From the NCBI GenBank assembly GCA_007570785.1, contig ML660777.1, forward strand, positions 3,487,436-3,551,435: 64,000 nucleotides of DNA, read 5' to 3'. Under the pieces are notes generated by a model that was not told the DNA's origin, searched no databases, and saw nothing but the letters and a program-made list of their open reading frames with translations. This document shows, piece by piece, positions 24,801 through 36,800 of this stretch (its first letter is position 1; every line of letters starts with the position of its first letter). This stretch comes from Antilocapra americana (taxonomy: Eukaryota > Chordata > Mammalia > Artiodactyla > Antilocapridae). A program made the translations under genes and the position numbers.

Positions 24801-27800
24801 AAAACTCTGTTAGCCTTTGCCTTGCTTGATTCAGTACTACAAGGCCAAATTTGCCTGTTACTCCAGGTGTTTTTTGACTTCCTACTTTTGCATTCCAGTC
24901 CCCTATAATGAAAAGGACATCTTTTTTGGGTGTTAGTTCTAGAAAGTCTTGTAGGTCTTCACAGAACCATTCAATTTCAGCTTCTTCAGCTGACTTAGTA
25001 TTGTTGTATTTGGAAATAGAAGTCTCATTTGTTTTCTTTTTCTGTTAGACCAGGGTTTCTCTACCTTAGCCCCATTAATATTTTGAGTCAGATAATTCAT
25101 TTTTATTAGGAGCTGTTCTGGGTATTTTGGATATTGAGCTTTTTTTACACTCCTGATGCTGGTAGTGTTCTTGCAGTTGTGATACCCATAATTGTCTCCA
25201 GTCATTGCCAAATGTTCCCAGTGGGCAAAATCACACCCTTCCACCCCGGTTAATAGCCACTCTGCTAGACTGATAGAGGTAAATCAGATTTGATGATTTA
25301 TTAATTAGCAATATTTGATTTTGCTCCATGGTAAAGTCAACAATTTTCAGTCAAACCATCGTAAGTCAGAGACTATCTGTATTCACACCGTGCTTTTTTC
25401 CCTTCCTTTTCAGATCTTTTCGGGCTAGTGGTATTTCTCGGTGTTGAACCTTACTGTGTCAAACACTGGTGGGTTCGACTTCTCTATCGTCCTTATTGCA
25501 AGAAGAATCCTCATTTCCTCTACAGCTTTATTGCCAAGATAATGTGGAGGTCTGCAAAGAAAGATGTGATTGACCAAGTCAGTAGGATAAGTATTTATTG
25601 ATTAAGGGTATTAGGAAAAAATTCAAGAAGAAGCGGAGTCGGGGTGTAAAGTTAAATTCCCAGGTGACATTTTTTTTTTTCGTCCTCTGTTTAGATCCAG
25701 ATACCCCCTCAGACAGAAGAAACCCACTGGCTTCACTTTTCTCCAGTGGAAAGGCATTTCTATCACCGTCAACATGAGGTGTGCTGCCAAGATGCAGTGG
25801 TGAAACTCAGGAAGATTTCCGACTGGGCTTTGAAGCTCAGCAGCCTGGACAGAAGGACTGTCACCTCCATCCTGTATCCACTGCTGAGGCTCCGACAGGC
25901 CTGCTGCCACCCACAGGCAGTTCGTGGCGAGTTCTTGCCACTCCAAAAAAGGTTTTATTGTCAGTTTCTTTATACTGTAAGAGATAGTAGAGTAGTAATA
26001 GTATTGGGGGAAGGAAATGGCAACCCACTCCAAGGTTCTTGCCTAGAGAATTCCGTGGACAGAGGAGCCTGGTGGGCTCCTGCATTGTCATCTGTTTTCA
26101 GCAGTGTGGTGATTTTTCTTCAACATGGAACCCCATTTGTGAAAGAGAATCACATCAAAATTATTCATGGTTTGGAACACTTTTTTAGGACTGTTGAAGG
26201 GTTTTGTTGTTTTTTGGTTTTTTGTTTATTTGTCTTCTGTTGCACTCCAGATATGAAACGCTTTTATTCATTTTGTGTTATAATTTTTGGTTCTGACATC
26301 AGGGTATTAGGTGAATTAGATTCCTATTAAATATTTACTTTATAATTATACTAGCTATATTCTTTGATTATTCCTTTCAATACTCTGTTGTCCCAGAAAA
26401 TTTGTTTGTTCATCAAACTGTGATAGGAACTTGCCTCTTTTTTTTCAAGCACTTGATATTAAGACGATACCCTTTCAGGTGCTATAAGAAATGTAAAGAG
26501 GAATTTGACTCTTATCCTTGCCTTTGAGCAGTTTGTAGATAACTAAAGCCAATGACAAAGATTAGTGAAAGTGTTAGTCACAAAGTCGAGTCTGACTCTG
26601 CAGCCCCGTGGACTGTAGCCTGCCAGGCTCCTCTCTCCATGGGATCCTCCAGGCAAGAACACTGGAGTGGGTTGCCATTCTCTTTTCCAGGGGATCCTCC
26701 TGTCACAGGGATCAAACCCAAGTCTCCTGCGCTGTAGGCAGATTCTTTACCATCTAAGCCATCAGACGAAGTTTATAGATCTCTATAATGTAAAGAGAAC
26801 ATGATGTATTTCACAAGAGGTGTATATGAATTGCTGTGGGGCTTCCCTGGTAGCTCAGACAGTAAAGAATCTGGCTGCAATGCAGGAGACCTGCCTTCAG
26901 TCCCTGGGTTGGGAAAATGGAATGACTGCCCACTCCGGTATTCTTGCCTGGAGAAGTCCATGGACAGAGGAGCCTGGCAGGCTACAGTCCTTGGGGTTGC
27001 AAGAGTCGGACACGACTGAGCGACTTCGCCACCACAACCACCACTTCACACTTTAGGAAGATTTTGTAGTTCTTCTCTATATTGACTGAAATGAGAAAAA
27101 GTTAAAGAATGAGAGGATCAAAAAGCTTACTAGAATATTAAACTAATAATGATAGTGATGAAAATGGAGGTAAACAGATATCAGGGATCACAAAGACTCT
27201 GCAAGAGACTGGTACTCTTGATCTTATGTAATATTCTTCTCTCACTTGGAATCTTCTTTCTAGTTCTGAACAACCTGACTTTTCTTTTAGTACCATGACA
27301 ATGGAGGAACTGCTGACATCCCTGCAGAAGAAGTGTGGGACTGAATGTGAAGAGGCGCATCGGCAGCTCGTCTGTGCCCTCAATGGCTTAGCAGGCATCC
27401 ACATCATTAAAGGTAGAAGGTGATGCTTTGTTCTTTGTTATCTTGGATTCTTCTAAATACTTAATGAGGAAGATGAGTTTTAATGTAAACCAAAGTCTCC
27501 CCAGAAAGACACTTTCACACGGTATTAATCATAATTTAATAGGTCCAATTTAATGGAGAGCAGTTGTCTAGAACATTTCCAAAAAAGTTTCAATATGCTT
27601 TCCACTTTTAGAAGTTTTTTTGTGTGAACAGTCGAAACAACCAAAATAGTGAACAACTGAAACAACCAAAATGCCTAGAAATAGAATGGTTAAATTGGGA
27701 CACGTTCAAGTGAATGTTGGTCATTGACAGTATCACTTGTAAGTTCAATCTCCCAACAAATATTCGAGTATTTGCTGTGTGCTGGGTATGATTTAGGAAC

Positions 27801-30800
27801 TGAAACCATTTTATAGTATATATAATACTATTATATTTATATTCTGTTTTATTCCCCAATAGTTTAGTCATTATCATCCCTATTTGATTTGAGAAAATGG
27901 ATTCAGAAGGCTTAGTTGCTGTCTCAAGATTACAGCTAGAAAGTGACAAAGAATTTGCCCAGGATCTCTTGATTTCACATCAGATATTAGTTTTTTTTTA
28001 TTATACTATGTCCTCTTCTCTATCAAATAGGCGTTTGTAAACCTCGGTATTATACTATATAGTAGGTTGCAACTCACCATCAAAAATTTCTGATGTTGAG
28101 TGATATGTCACTTGTAAATGATCACAATAATAAATTTCAGATTTTCCAACTTAATTATGAGCTGCATTTCTCATTTTATTCTGTGCTGTTATGACTCAGA
28201 AGCTTAGACAGTAAATGAATTTCTTCACTTGGCCTTTTTTCTAGTCTCCTTGTCAGACTTGTCTCTTTTCCCCTGCTATGAAATTATGCACAGTATGGGA
28301 ATTAGGGGGAAGGTTATTCATCTGATCATTGTCCAAACACTGTAGCACTCTAACAGGATCAGCGTGTGGCTGGCTCCTGTGTGGCAAAATAAGGTGCTGT
28401 GATGTAGCAGGAGGTGCATCACTGCTCTTTTCAGGTAGTTTCCACTGCATTCTCACCGTAGTTATTTGTCTGTGGTTGCAAACTATTGGTGATTGTTAAG
28501 AAGAATTCCTATTGGGAAGTCCATTAATAAATGGTATGTCTGTTATTTAATTGTGATTATAAACTTAACTGTAGTGGATTAACTACTTTTAGTTTCTAGT
28601 TTAATTCATAGTATTATATTAAACAATATACATTTTTAAAAGTAACATTGCATATTTAACTTATATAATTTAAACTCTTGTAATATTAGAGATCAGATAG
28701 TAAAAATATGACTTCTAAATGAAATCTGAAATTAATATCAAACTCTAAAGGGATTCACATGTTAACATGCGAATATACATATATATGATATATAGTGTAT
28801 ATTTTAAGGTCCTCACTGATTATGGTGTTAAAAGCATGATGTTATTTCAATTTTGTGTACTATATACATGAAATATATATGTGTATACACATATACATAT
28901 GTATATGTAGATACACATATATATATAATGCAGAAGTGTTTTAGGTTCAGTTTTCTGAGAAAGAAAGCTTTTTTCCTGACCATCACATACATTTTTCATT
29001 TCTACATGTGTTTTTTTGAAAAAAACTAGTTTGGCAATATCGAACCAGTACAATTTGTCTAGTTGTTAATATGTTTAGTGCCATCAAGTGGCAAAGAATG
29101 GGTATTTTCATATTTGGCTTATATTTGCATAGCTTATTGAATATGGATATTTTTCCGTCCTTCCCAGACATAAAAATATTTTTTTCACTATAAAAAATCT
29201 TTTTTTTTTTACTAAGCAGTGAAAAGAAAACATATTATAATGAATAGCTCAGTTTCATCTGCTTTTATTATTGTCTAGTCATTGTACCTTCTTTAAAAGG
29301 TTTAATAATTATGAAGAGAAAATTGTTAAATGAATTATTCTTTATAAATGACAGTATAAATATTAATAGAATCCATATGTCTTTTGAAAAGCTAAAGAGA
29401 GCTCATTGTGCGAAGATAATTGTGTTACTCCTACATTATAATGCAACTTTATTATTGTGAAAGTAATCTGCTTTATAAAAATGAAGAGAGATTAGATGAC
29501 TTGTCAAGTACTATGAAAATGTGTGCTTTAGAAAGCGTTATATTAAATAACTGGTAGAACTAGGTATAAAGCAGTGGTGTAAAAGCAAGCGTTTTGTCCA
29601 ACAATATGAAGGTACTTAATGCTGTTGGACTGCCTCTTTTAAAAATGGTTGAAATGGTAAATTTTATTTTATGTATACTTTACCACAATAAAATATAGGT
29701 ATATGGAATCAGCTTTAACAAAGAGAGACAGTGTGTGTTAGTCACTCAGTCGTGTCCGACTCTGCATCCCTTTGGACTTCTGTCTATGAAGTATTCTCCA
29801 GGCAAGAATACTAGGGTGGGTTGCCATTCCCTTCTCCGGAGTATCTTCTTGACTCAGGGATCAAACCCTGGCCTTCCGCATTGAGGGCAGATTCTTTACC
29901 GTCTGAACCACCCAGGCATATATATATGTGTGGAATATTCATTATGGCCATGAGCAAAATTCTAAATCCATGATATTAATGAAACTGGTTTAAAGTTTAA
30001 AATAAGCAAGTGTATGCAGTGATCAGGATAAAAGCTTTTTCCTCAGCAAACTGAAACTAGAACATCTCTTTATCTTTCTCTCCCTTGTGTTTCATGATTT
30101 TGCCACTATTAGACTTTCATTTTAATTGTATGTATAAATTATGGTTTTGAGTTTTTCCCCAGGCAGCAAATAAGATAGGTTCCATTATTCAGAGCCATTA
30201 AAAATGTTTCACCTCTCCCTCACTGAAGTCTAATGAAACTTTGTGAAAGAATCAGGTAGTAAATATTTTAGGCTTTGTGAGCTATAAGATTTGTGACAAC
30301 TATTCAGCTGTTATAATACAAAAGCAGCCACAGTCAGTACGTAAAGTCCGTATGACTGAGTTCCACTAAAGCTTTTATTCATGGACCCTGAGATTTAATG
30401 TCATGTAATTTTCACATGTCACAAAGTAGTATTATCTTAGTTTTTATTTCAACTGTTAAAAATGTAAAAAAAAAATTCTTAGTGTGTAGACCCTACCGAA
30501 GTACAGTCAAATAAGACCCATGGGCCATAGTTTGTCAGCTTGTGCTTTTATACTTCTTTATGACTTTATTTGAATGAGCTACTTTTTAAATATATCAAAG
30601 AAAAAAGCATAAATCTCTTAGACTAACTGTGAATTATATGACCAGAAATAGGAAGAATTCTGCATTTTTGAAATGTAGTTATAAACTGTAAATCATTCTG
30701 GCCTAATACCAACAGAAACAATACCTGTCAAGAAGAGTGCATTATTTTTCTGAGAAGTGCATGTACATTGGTCATAGTGTTTGGAATATTTGTTTATAAA

Positions 30801-33800
30801 CACATGTAAGTACCCTAAATTTGTCCTCAGTTTCAAACATCCTAATGACTACTGCTTGGTAGTCATTAACTTCAGCAAGAAGAAAACATTAGTTTAAAAG
30901 TTAATCCAGAGTTTGTTTTTTACCATAATTTTAAAATATTGTATTTGATTGATGTTCTGTTTCTGTGGAATTTTAACCCCCAAGAAAGGGTGCTATCATC
31001 AACTTTTTTACTGGGGCAGTCATAGTAATGCCAACTCAAATTCCTTTTAGTAAAAAATAGGGCGTTCTAATCAATGCTGTATTTTTACAGTAGGTGTTTT
31101 TAGATGACTTTGAGAGCTAAATACGTGATTTTCTTATTCTTTAAACATATTTTGATTATCCAGGTGAGTATGCCTTGGCAGCAGAACTATACAGAGAAGT
31201 GTTGCGTTCATCTGAGGAACACAAGGAAAAACTCAAAACGGATTCACTGCAAGTAAGTAAAACTAAACAGTTTCAAACTGTTTGATCTTTGTAAAATAAA
31301 TTTTCTGTATATTTAAGAGGACAAAAGGTAATAAGTGGAGTGAGTCACAATCACTGGGGATAAAGCTTAGAATTTGTGTTCTCTTAACAAGCACCCAGGA
31401 TGTCTTTTTGTACAGATGCAAAAGTTTGAGGATCACTAATATTCTGTCTAGTTAGGCCAGTATTGGCCACAAGGCTGACTAGATAAGCCTAACCTATATT
31501 AGAGAAGCAGCCCAAAACATTCATTTCAAAGAATGGCATCAGTTTTATCACCTTTACATATTTACATCAGCATATTTATTTACATGATATTCAGCAAAAC
31601 AAGAAATTGAGTTACACTCAGCAGTGGAGCAAAGTAACAATAATACTTATCCAGTGGTCTTCTAATTTAGTTTTTGGAGGTCTTTTAGGGAGATTTGAAT
31701 ATTTGAATTGTAACACTTAAGTGTGAAATATCCTCTTCTTCTTGATTTTGTCAGTGGATCATATAGACAAGCTCAATGGTAAATAAGGTCCTTTTATGAA
31801 TCCTGGTAAGTTTAGGCTTGAGTCCCAGGTGAGGCTTCTTTTTTATTGTTGAGAACCTAGACCTTGGAACCTACATGTTCACCTGTGTCTGAGCAGGTGT
31901 TAGGAGGAGTGTATGGGAGAGGGGGAAGAGGAGAGAAAATTAAATACTAGTATCCTTATATTATGTATGCATGGATAAGGATTACAGAAGGTTTTGGACC
32001 TTAAGCAAATGTGTTTACCTTATGAGAGAAGGAGAAAGTGCAAAGATACTGTGCTCTTGAATAAAGGAAACAAAAGTGGACATGTAAGTCCAGTGTGCCT
32101 GAGTTCAAGAGTGAAGAATAAGCCATCAGTCAGCCTGGTTCTTGCTTTGAGTCACAGTAAGCTCACCTGCTGACCAAGCCTGACCCACTGAATGTCTAAC
32201 TCTGTCCAGTCAAATTAGTCACTCTGCTCTGTTGGGATAAAATGTGTAAGGGAACAGAGAGAGACAAGTGTTCCTCCCAGTCCATTCCACCAGCTTGTGC
32301 AGAATGCAACAGAAGCCTCAAAACAATCACGGACTCAATATCACAGTGAGATGCCTGGCTTATATTAGTATTTAATACAGAGATTTAAGATGGAGTTTTC
32401 TCCTTTATCCTACACCATTTTCACCTTTAGCCCCACCTCTTTTCAGCCCTTAAATTCAACAGATCCAGGTCACAACCCTGTTTTCTTATGTATTTCATTA
32501 TCTTTGGTTTTATAATATCACAAATTGCTAGGCTTATCCAGACTCATTTTCCAGGAGAAGAGGAATCAAGTCTATGTAGTCAACCTTTCTGCTTTACTGG
32601 ACTTGAACATATTCATATTTCCCCATATAGAAAAGTACATGTATAAGAGAAGATACCTATATAACATACTCTGTTAAATAACATAGACATGTTTCATAAG
32701 ACCATGTATTTTAACTGAAAATTTATATCGTTATGAATTAAGATAATTACAGTAAAGCTGACTGTGAAGAAAGTTGCTATTCAAGTTATTTTTAAAGGAA
32801 AAGAATTCGGTGATTTGGTCTTAAATGCACTGTTAGTGTTCTGTATGCCTTAGTGATAGTAGATTCTCCCCTTAGAGTCCACTGCATTGGCTGTCATAAT
32901 TGCTGCCTTTTGTGTGTTTGTAGAGACTTCACGCTACCCATAACTTGATGGAATTGTTGACAGCCAAGCACCCAGGGATACCACCTACCCTGAGAGATGG
33001 CAAACTTGAGGAAGAGGTAATTTTTTTTTTTCATTCTGTCTATAAAAGATTTCATGTTCCATCTAATTGATACTTCCTAGGAATTCAAAAGGTAATCATG
33101 TTTCCTTGCTTCTTTGATGTTCCAGACTTTGCTGTGGTGATTTTGGGTGGCCTAGACTAGCACCTCTCCATATTATTTTGTTTCTCTGATAATCTTGCAG
33201 CTGTGTGGCAACTACTTGTAGGCATGGCTGCTGGTAGCCAACAGCACAGGATGTAAATAAACAACAGATTAAAGAAAAGCTTGTTGACTTCATGCAGACT
33301 TGCCAAAGGTGTAGTTGGGTAAAAATAAAAGTTTGTACTTTTTCCACCCTTTGATGTATTATTTAAAGCGATAAATAAACTCAGATTTGCACTGTAACTT
33401 GTGTCCTCTCAAAGAAATTCCCTCTGCAGTGAACATTGCCTCTCATTAGAAGCAGTGACATGAAGTATTTTTAATAAACTTATTACGCCAATTCCCCAGT
33501 GAATTTTTGCCTCATTAAAGATCAGAAAGATGGCAAACCTAAAAGCAAAAGAGTAGTAGATGTGTTTGAAATCTATTGAACCTGTAAATGGAGCCTTTAT
33601 GTAATTAAGAGGATAAAAAATGATATTTTGTAAGTATGTATCTAGCTAGATGCTAGATAGTAATCTAGCATCAAGTGTATGAAATTTTCAAGTGAAAAAG
33701 TGTGAAAATTTTCAGGTGAAATTTTATTCCCAGTGCAGGCATCTAATCCTTATATGTAATCAGTCACTCCGTTAAATGCTTTCAGTGACAGGAAGCTCTC

Positions 33801-36800
33801 TGGGAGACAGTCCTATCTATTAGTAGACAGTTCTAATGACTAGCTAATTATAGCCAAGGAATTATAATGGATATTAATTGGAAGAGTGTGACAGAAAAAG
33901 GAAAATTGCATCATGAGGTGGAGGGTTCATACTATGTAGATGTATTTCCAAGGAAATCACTTTATCACTTTTGCCTAACTTTCACATGGTACAAAGTCTT
34001 GGTATTTCAAAGCTGGACGAAATCCTAGAAATCATTCACTTCCACCACCTCTTTTTGCAGATGAAGTAACTAAAGCCTAGGAAAATGAAATGGCTAGTAA
34101 AAAGAGATGTGTCTTTTCAGTTGACTTCATGAAATTGCTGTTGTTGTAAGTCAGAAGTGGTCTAGTACTGGCAGTTTCTAATGGCTCATCGCACTACTAA
34201 GTGGAATATTGGGATTTCCAGTTCAGTAGTCTTTCCAGTTTTTCTCCCACTGTCCCACATAGCCTCTGATCATATCATTCATAAAATAGCTTCAAGAGTC
34301 AGTTAACTATTTCAGTTAAGTGGATGAAAGTAAATTTTCCTAAGTTTCCTAATGGAAACTTACAAGAATAAAATTTTTCAGTGTTTCTGTTGCTTGCAAA
34401 TAACATGATCCTTTTTGTCTTGAGAAGTTGAAAGGGGTCCAATTTTTTAATCATTTTTGTATTAATCTTCTAGAACTCCCATAACAAAATACAGATTAGG
34501 TAACTTAAACAATAGAAGTTTCATTTCTCACAGTTATGGACTGGAAGAATTAATGTTCTTAAAATGTTTATGCTGCCCAAGGCAATATACAGTATCAGTT
34601 TAATTCCTATTAAAAATCCAATGGTATTTTTCACAGAAATAGAATAAATAATACAAAAATCTGTGTGGAACTAGAAAAGATCCTAAATAGCCAAAGTCAT
34701 CTTGAAAAAGAAGAACAAAAGTTCAGGCATTATGCCCCTGATTTTAAGCTACATTATAAAACTATAGTATTTAAAAGAGTATAGGATTGATATAAAAGCA
34801 GACACATAGGTCAATGGGAAAGAACAGAGAGAGCCCAGAAATAAACCCACCCACATATGGTCAGTTAATTTATAAGAAAGAACCAAGATTCATTTCAGTT
34901 CAGTCACTCAGTCGTGTCCATCTCCTTGCAACCCCATGGACTACAGCACACCAGGCCTCCCTGTCCATCACCAACTCCTGGAGTTTACTCAAACTCACAT
35001 ACATAGAGTTGGTGATGCCATCCAACCATCTCATCCTTTGTTGTCCCCTTCTCCTCCCACCTTCAGTCTTTCCCAGCATCAGGGTCTTTTCCAGTGAGTC
35101 AGGTCTTCGCATCCAGTGGCCATTGTACTGGAGTTTCAGCTTCAGCATCAGCCCTTCCAATGAATATTCAGGACTGATCTCCTCTAGGATGGACTGGTTG
35201 GATCACCTTGCAGTCCAAGGGACTCTCAAGAGTCTTCTTCAACACCACAGTTCAAAAGCATCAATTCTTCAGCGCTCAGCTTTCTTTATAGTCCAACTCT
35301 CACAGCCATACATGACTACTGGAAAAACCATAGCTTTCACTAGACCGACCCTTGTTGGCAAAGTAATATCTCTGCTTTTTAATATGCTGTCTTCCTTAGT
35401 CATAACTTTTCTTCCAAGGAGCAAGCATCTTTTAATTTCATGGCTGCACTCACCATCTGTAGTGATTTTAGAGCCCCCAAAATTAAAGTCTGTTGCTGTT
35501 TCCACTATTTCCCCATCTACTTGCCAGGAAGTGATGGGACCAGATGCCATGATGTTAGTTTTCTGAATGTTGAGCTTTAAGCCAACTTTTTCACTCCCCT
35601 CTTTCACTTTCATCAAGAGGCTTTTTAGTTCTTCTTCACTTTCTGCCATAAGGGTGGTATCATCTGCATATCCGAGGTTATTGATATTTCTGCCGGCAGC
35701 CTTGATTCCAGCTTGTGCTTCATCTAGCCCAGCATTTCTCATGCTGTACTGTGCATATAAGTTAAATAAGCACAGTGACGATATACAGCCTTAATGTACT
35801 CCCTTTTCCTATTTGGAACCAGTCTGTTGTTCCATGTCTAGTTCTAACTGTTGCTTCTTGACCTGCCTACAGATTTCTCAGGAGACAGGTCAGGTGGTCT
35901 GGTATTTCTATCTCTTGAAATTTTCCACAGTTTGTTGTAATCCACACAGTCAGAGGCTTTGGCATAGTCAATAAAGCAGATATTTTTCTGGAACTCTCTT
36001 GCTTTTTCAATGATGCAACGGATGTTGGCAGTTTGATCTCTGGATCCTCTGCCTTTTTCAATCCAGCTTGAACATCTGGAAGGTCACGGTCACGGTTCAT
36101 GTATTACTGAAGCCTGGCTTGGAGATGTGGATGAGTGCAATTGTGCGGTAGTTTGAGCATTCTTTGGCATTGCCTTTCTTTGGTTTCGAATGAAAACTGA
36201 CCTTTTCCAGTCCTGTGGCCACTGCTGAATTTTCCAAATTTGCTGGCATATTGAGTGCAGCACTTTCACAGCATCATCTTTTAGGATTTGAAGTAGCTCA
36301 CCTGGAATTCCATCACCTCCGCTAGCTTTGTTCTTAGGAATGCTTCCTAAGGCCCACTTGACTTCACATTCCAGGATTTCTGGCTCTAGGTGAGTGATCA
36401 CACCATCGTGATTATCTGCATCTTGAAGATCTTTTTTTTTATATAGTTCTTATTCAGTAGAGAAAGGACAGTCTCTCTTTTTTTTTTAATTGAAGTATGG
36501 TTGATTTGATATGGGGCTTCAGAGAAGGAAATGGCAACCCACTCCAGTACTCTTGCCTAGAAAATTCCATGGATGAAGGAGCCTGGTGGGCTACAGTCCA
36601 TGAGGTCACAAAGAGTCAGACACGACTAAGCGACTTCACTTTCTTTTTCTTTCAGTAGCTCAGATGGTAATGAATATGCCTGCAGTGCAGGAGAGCCAGA
36701 TTCAGTGCCTGGGTCAGGAAGATCCCCTGGAGAAGGGAATGGCTACCCACTCCAGTATTCTTGCCTGGAGAATTCCATGAACAGAGGAACCTGGGAGACT

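Larger units (their letters stand above)
20963..25413. other. SHPRH intron 11
   Basis: GT-AG intron with a short TA run at about 21147-21160, old L1 (22085-22245), a long BovB (22422-24990) and a MER20 (25051-25262). 21170-22080 is AT-rich and unassigned. Confidence 0.75.
25952..27290. other. SHPRH intron 13
   Basis: GT-AG intron with three SINE pieces (26008-26080, 26564-26765, 26840-27035). The upstream open frame continues from exon 13 to a stop at about 26328. The remaining sequence is unassigned. Confidence 0.8.
27413..31163. other. SHPRH intron 14
   Basis: GT-AG intron with a 25-bp near-tandem repeat (27624-27673), L2/MIR-like text (27730-27970), an alternating AT/purine-pyrimidine tract (28768-28928), a SINE (29738-29918) and a hAT-like remnant (30245-30545). 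28090-28760, 28940-29735 and 30550-31163 are unassigned. Confidence 0.65.

Noticed and set aside
25746..26330. 194-codon frame as a separate gene
   Set aside because: Its first part is exon 13 in frame; the rest is intron read-through with a SINE piece.
28768..28928. CRISPR-like or satellite array
   Set aside because: The repetition is simple TA/CA dinucleotide text without spacers.
33096..33347. 83-codon minus-strand frame as a gene
   Set aside because: No recognised domain, no splice partners or promoter; a chance open frame in an intron.
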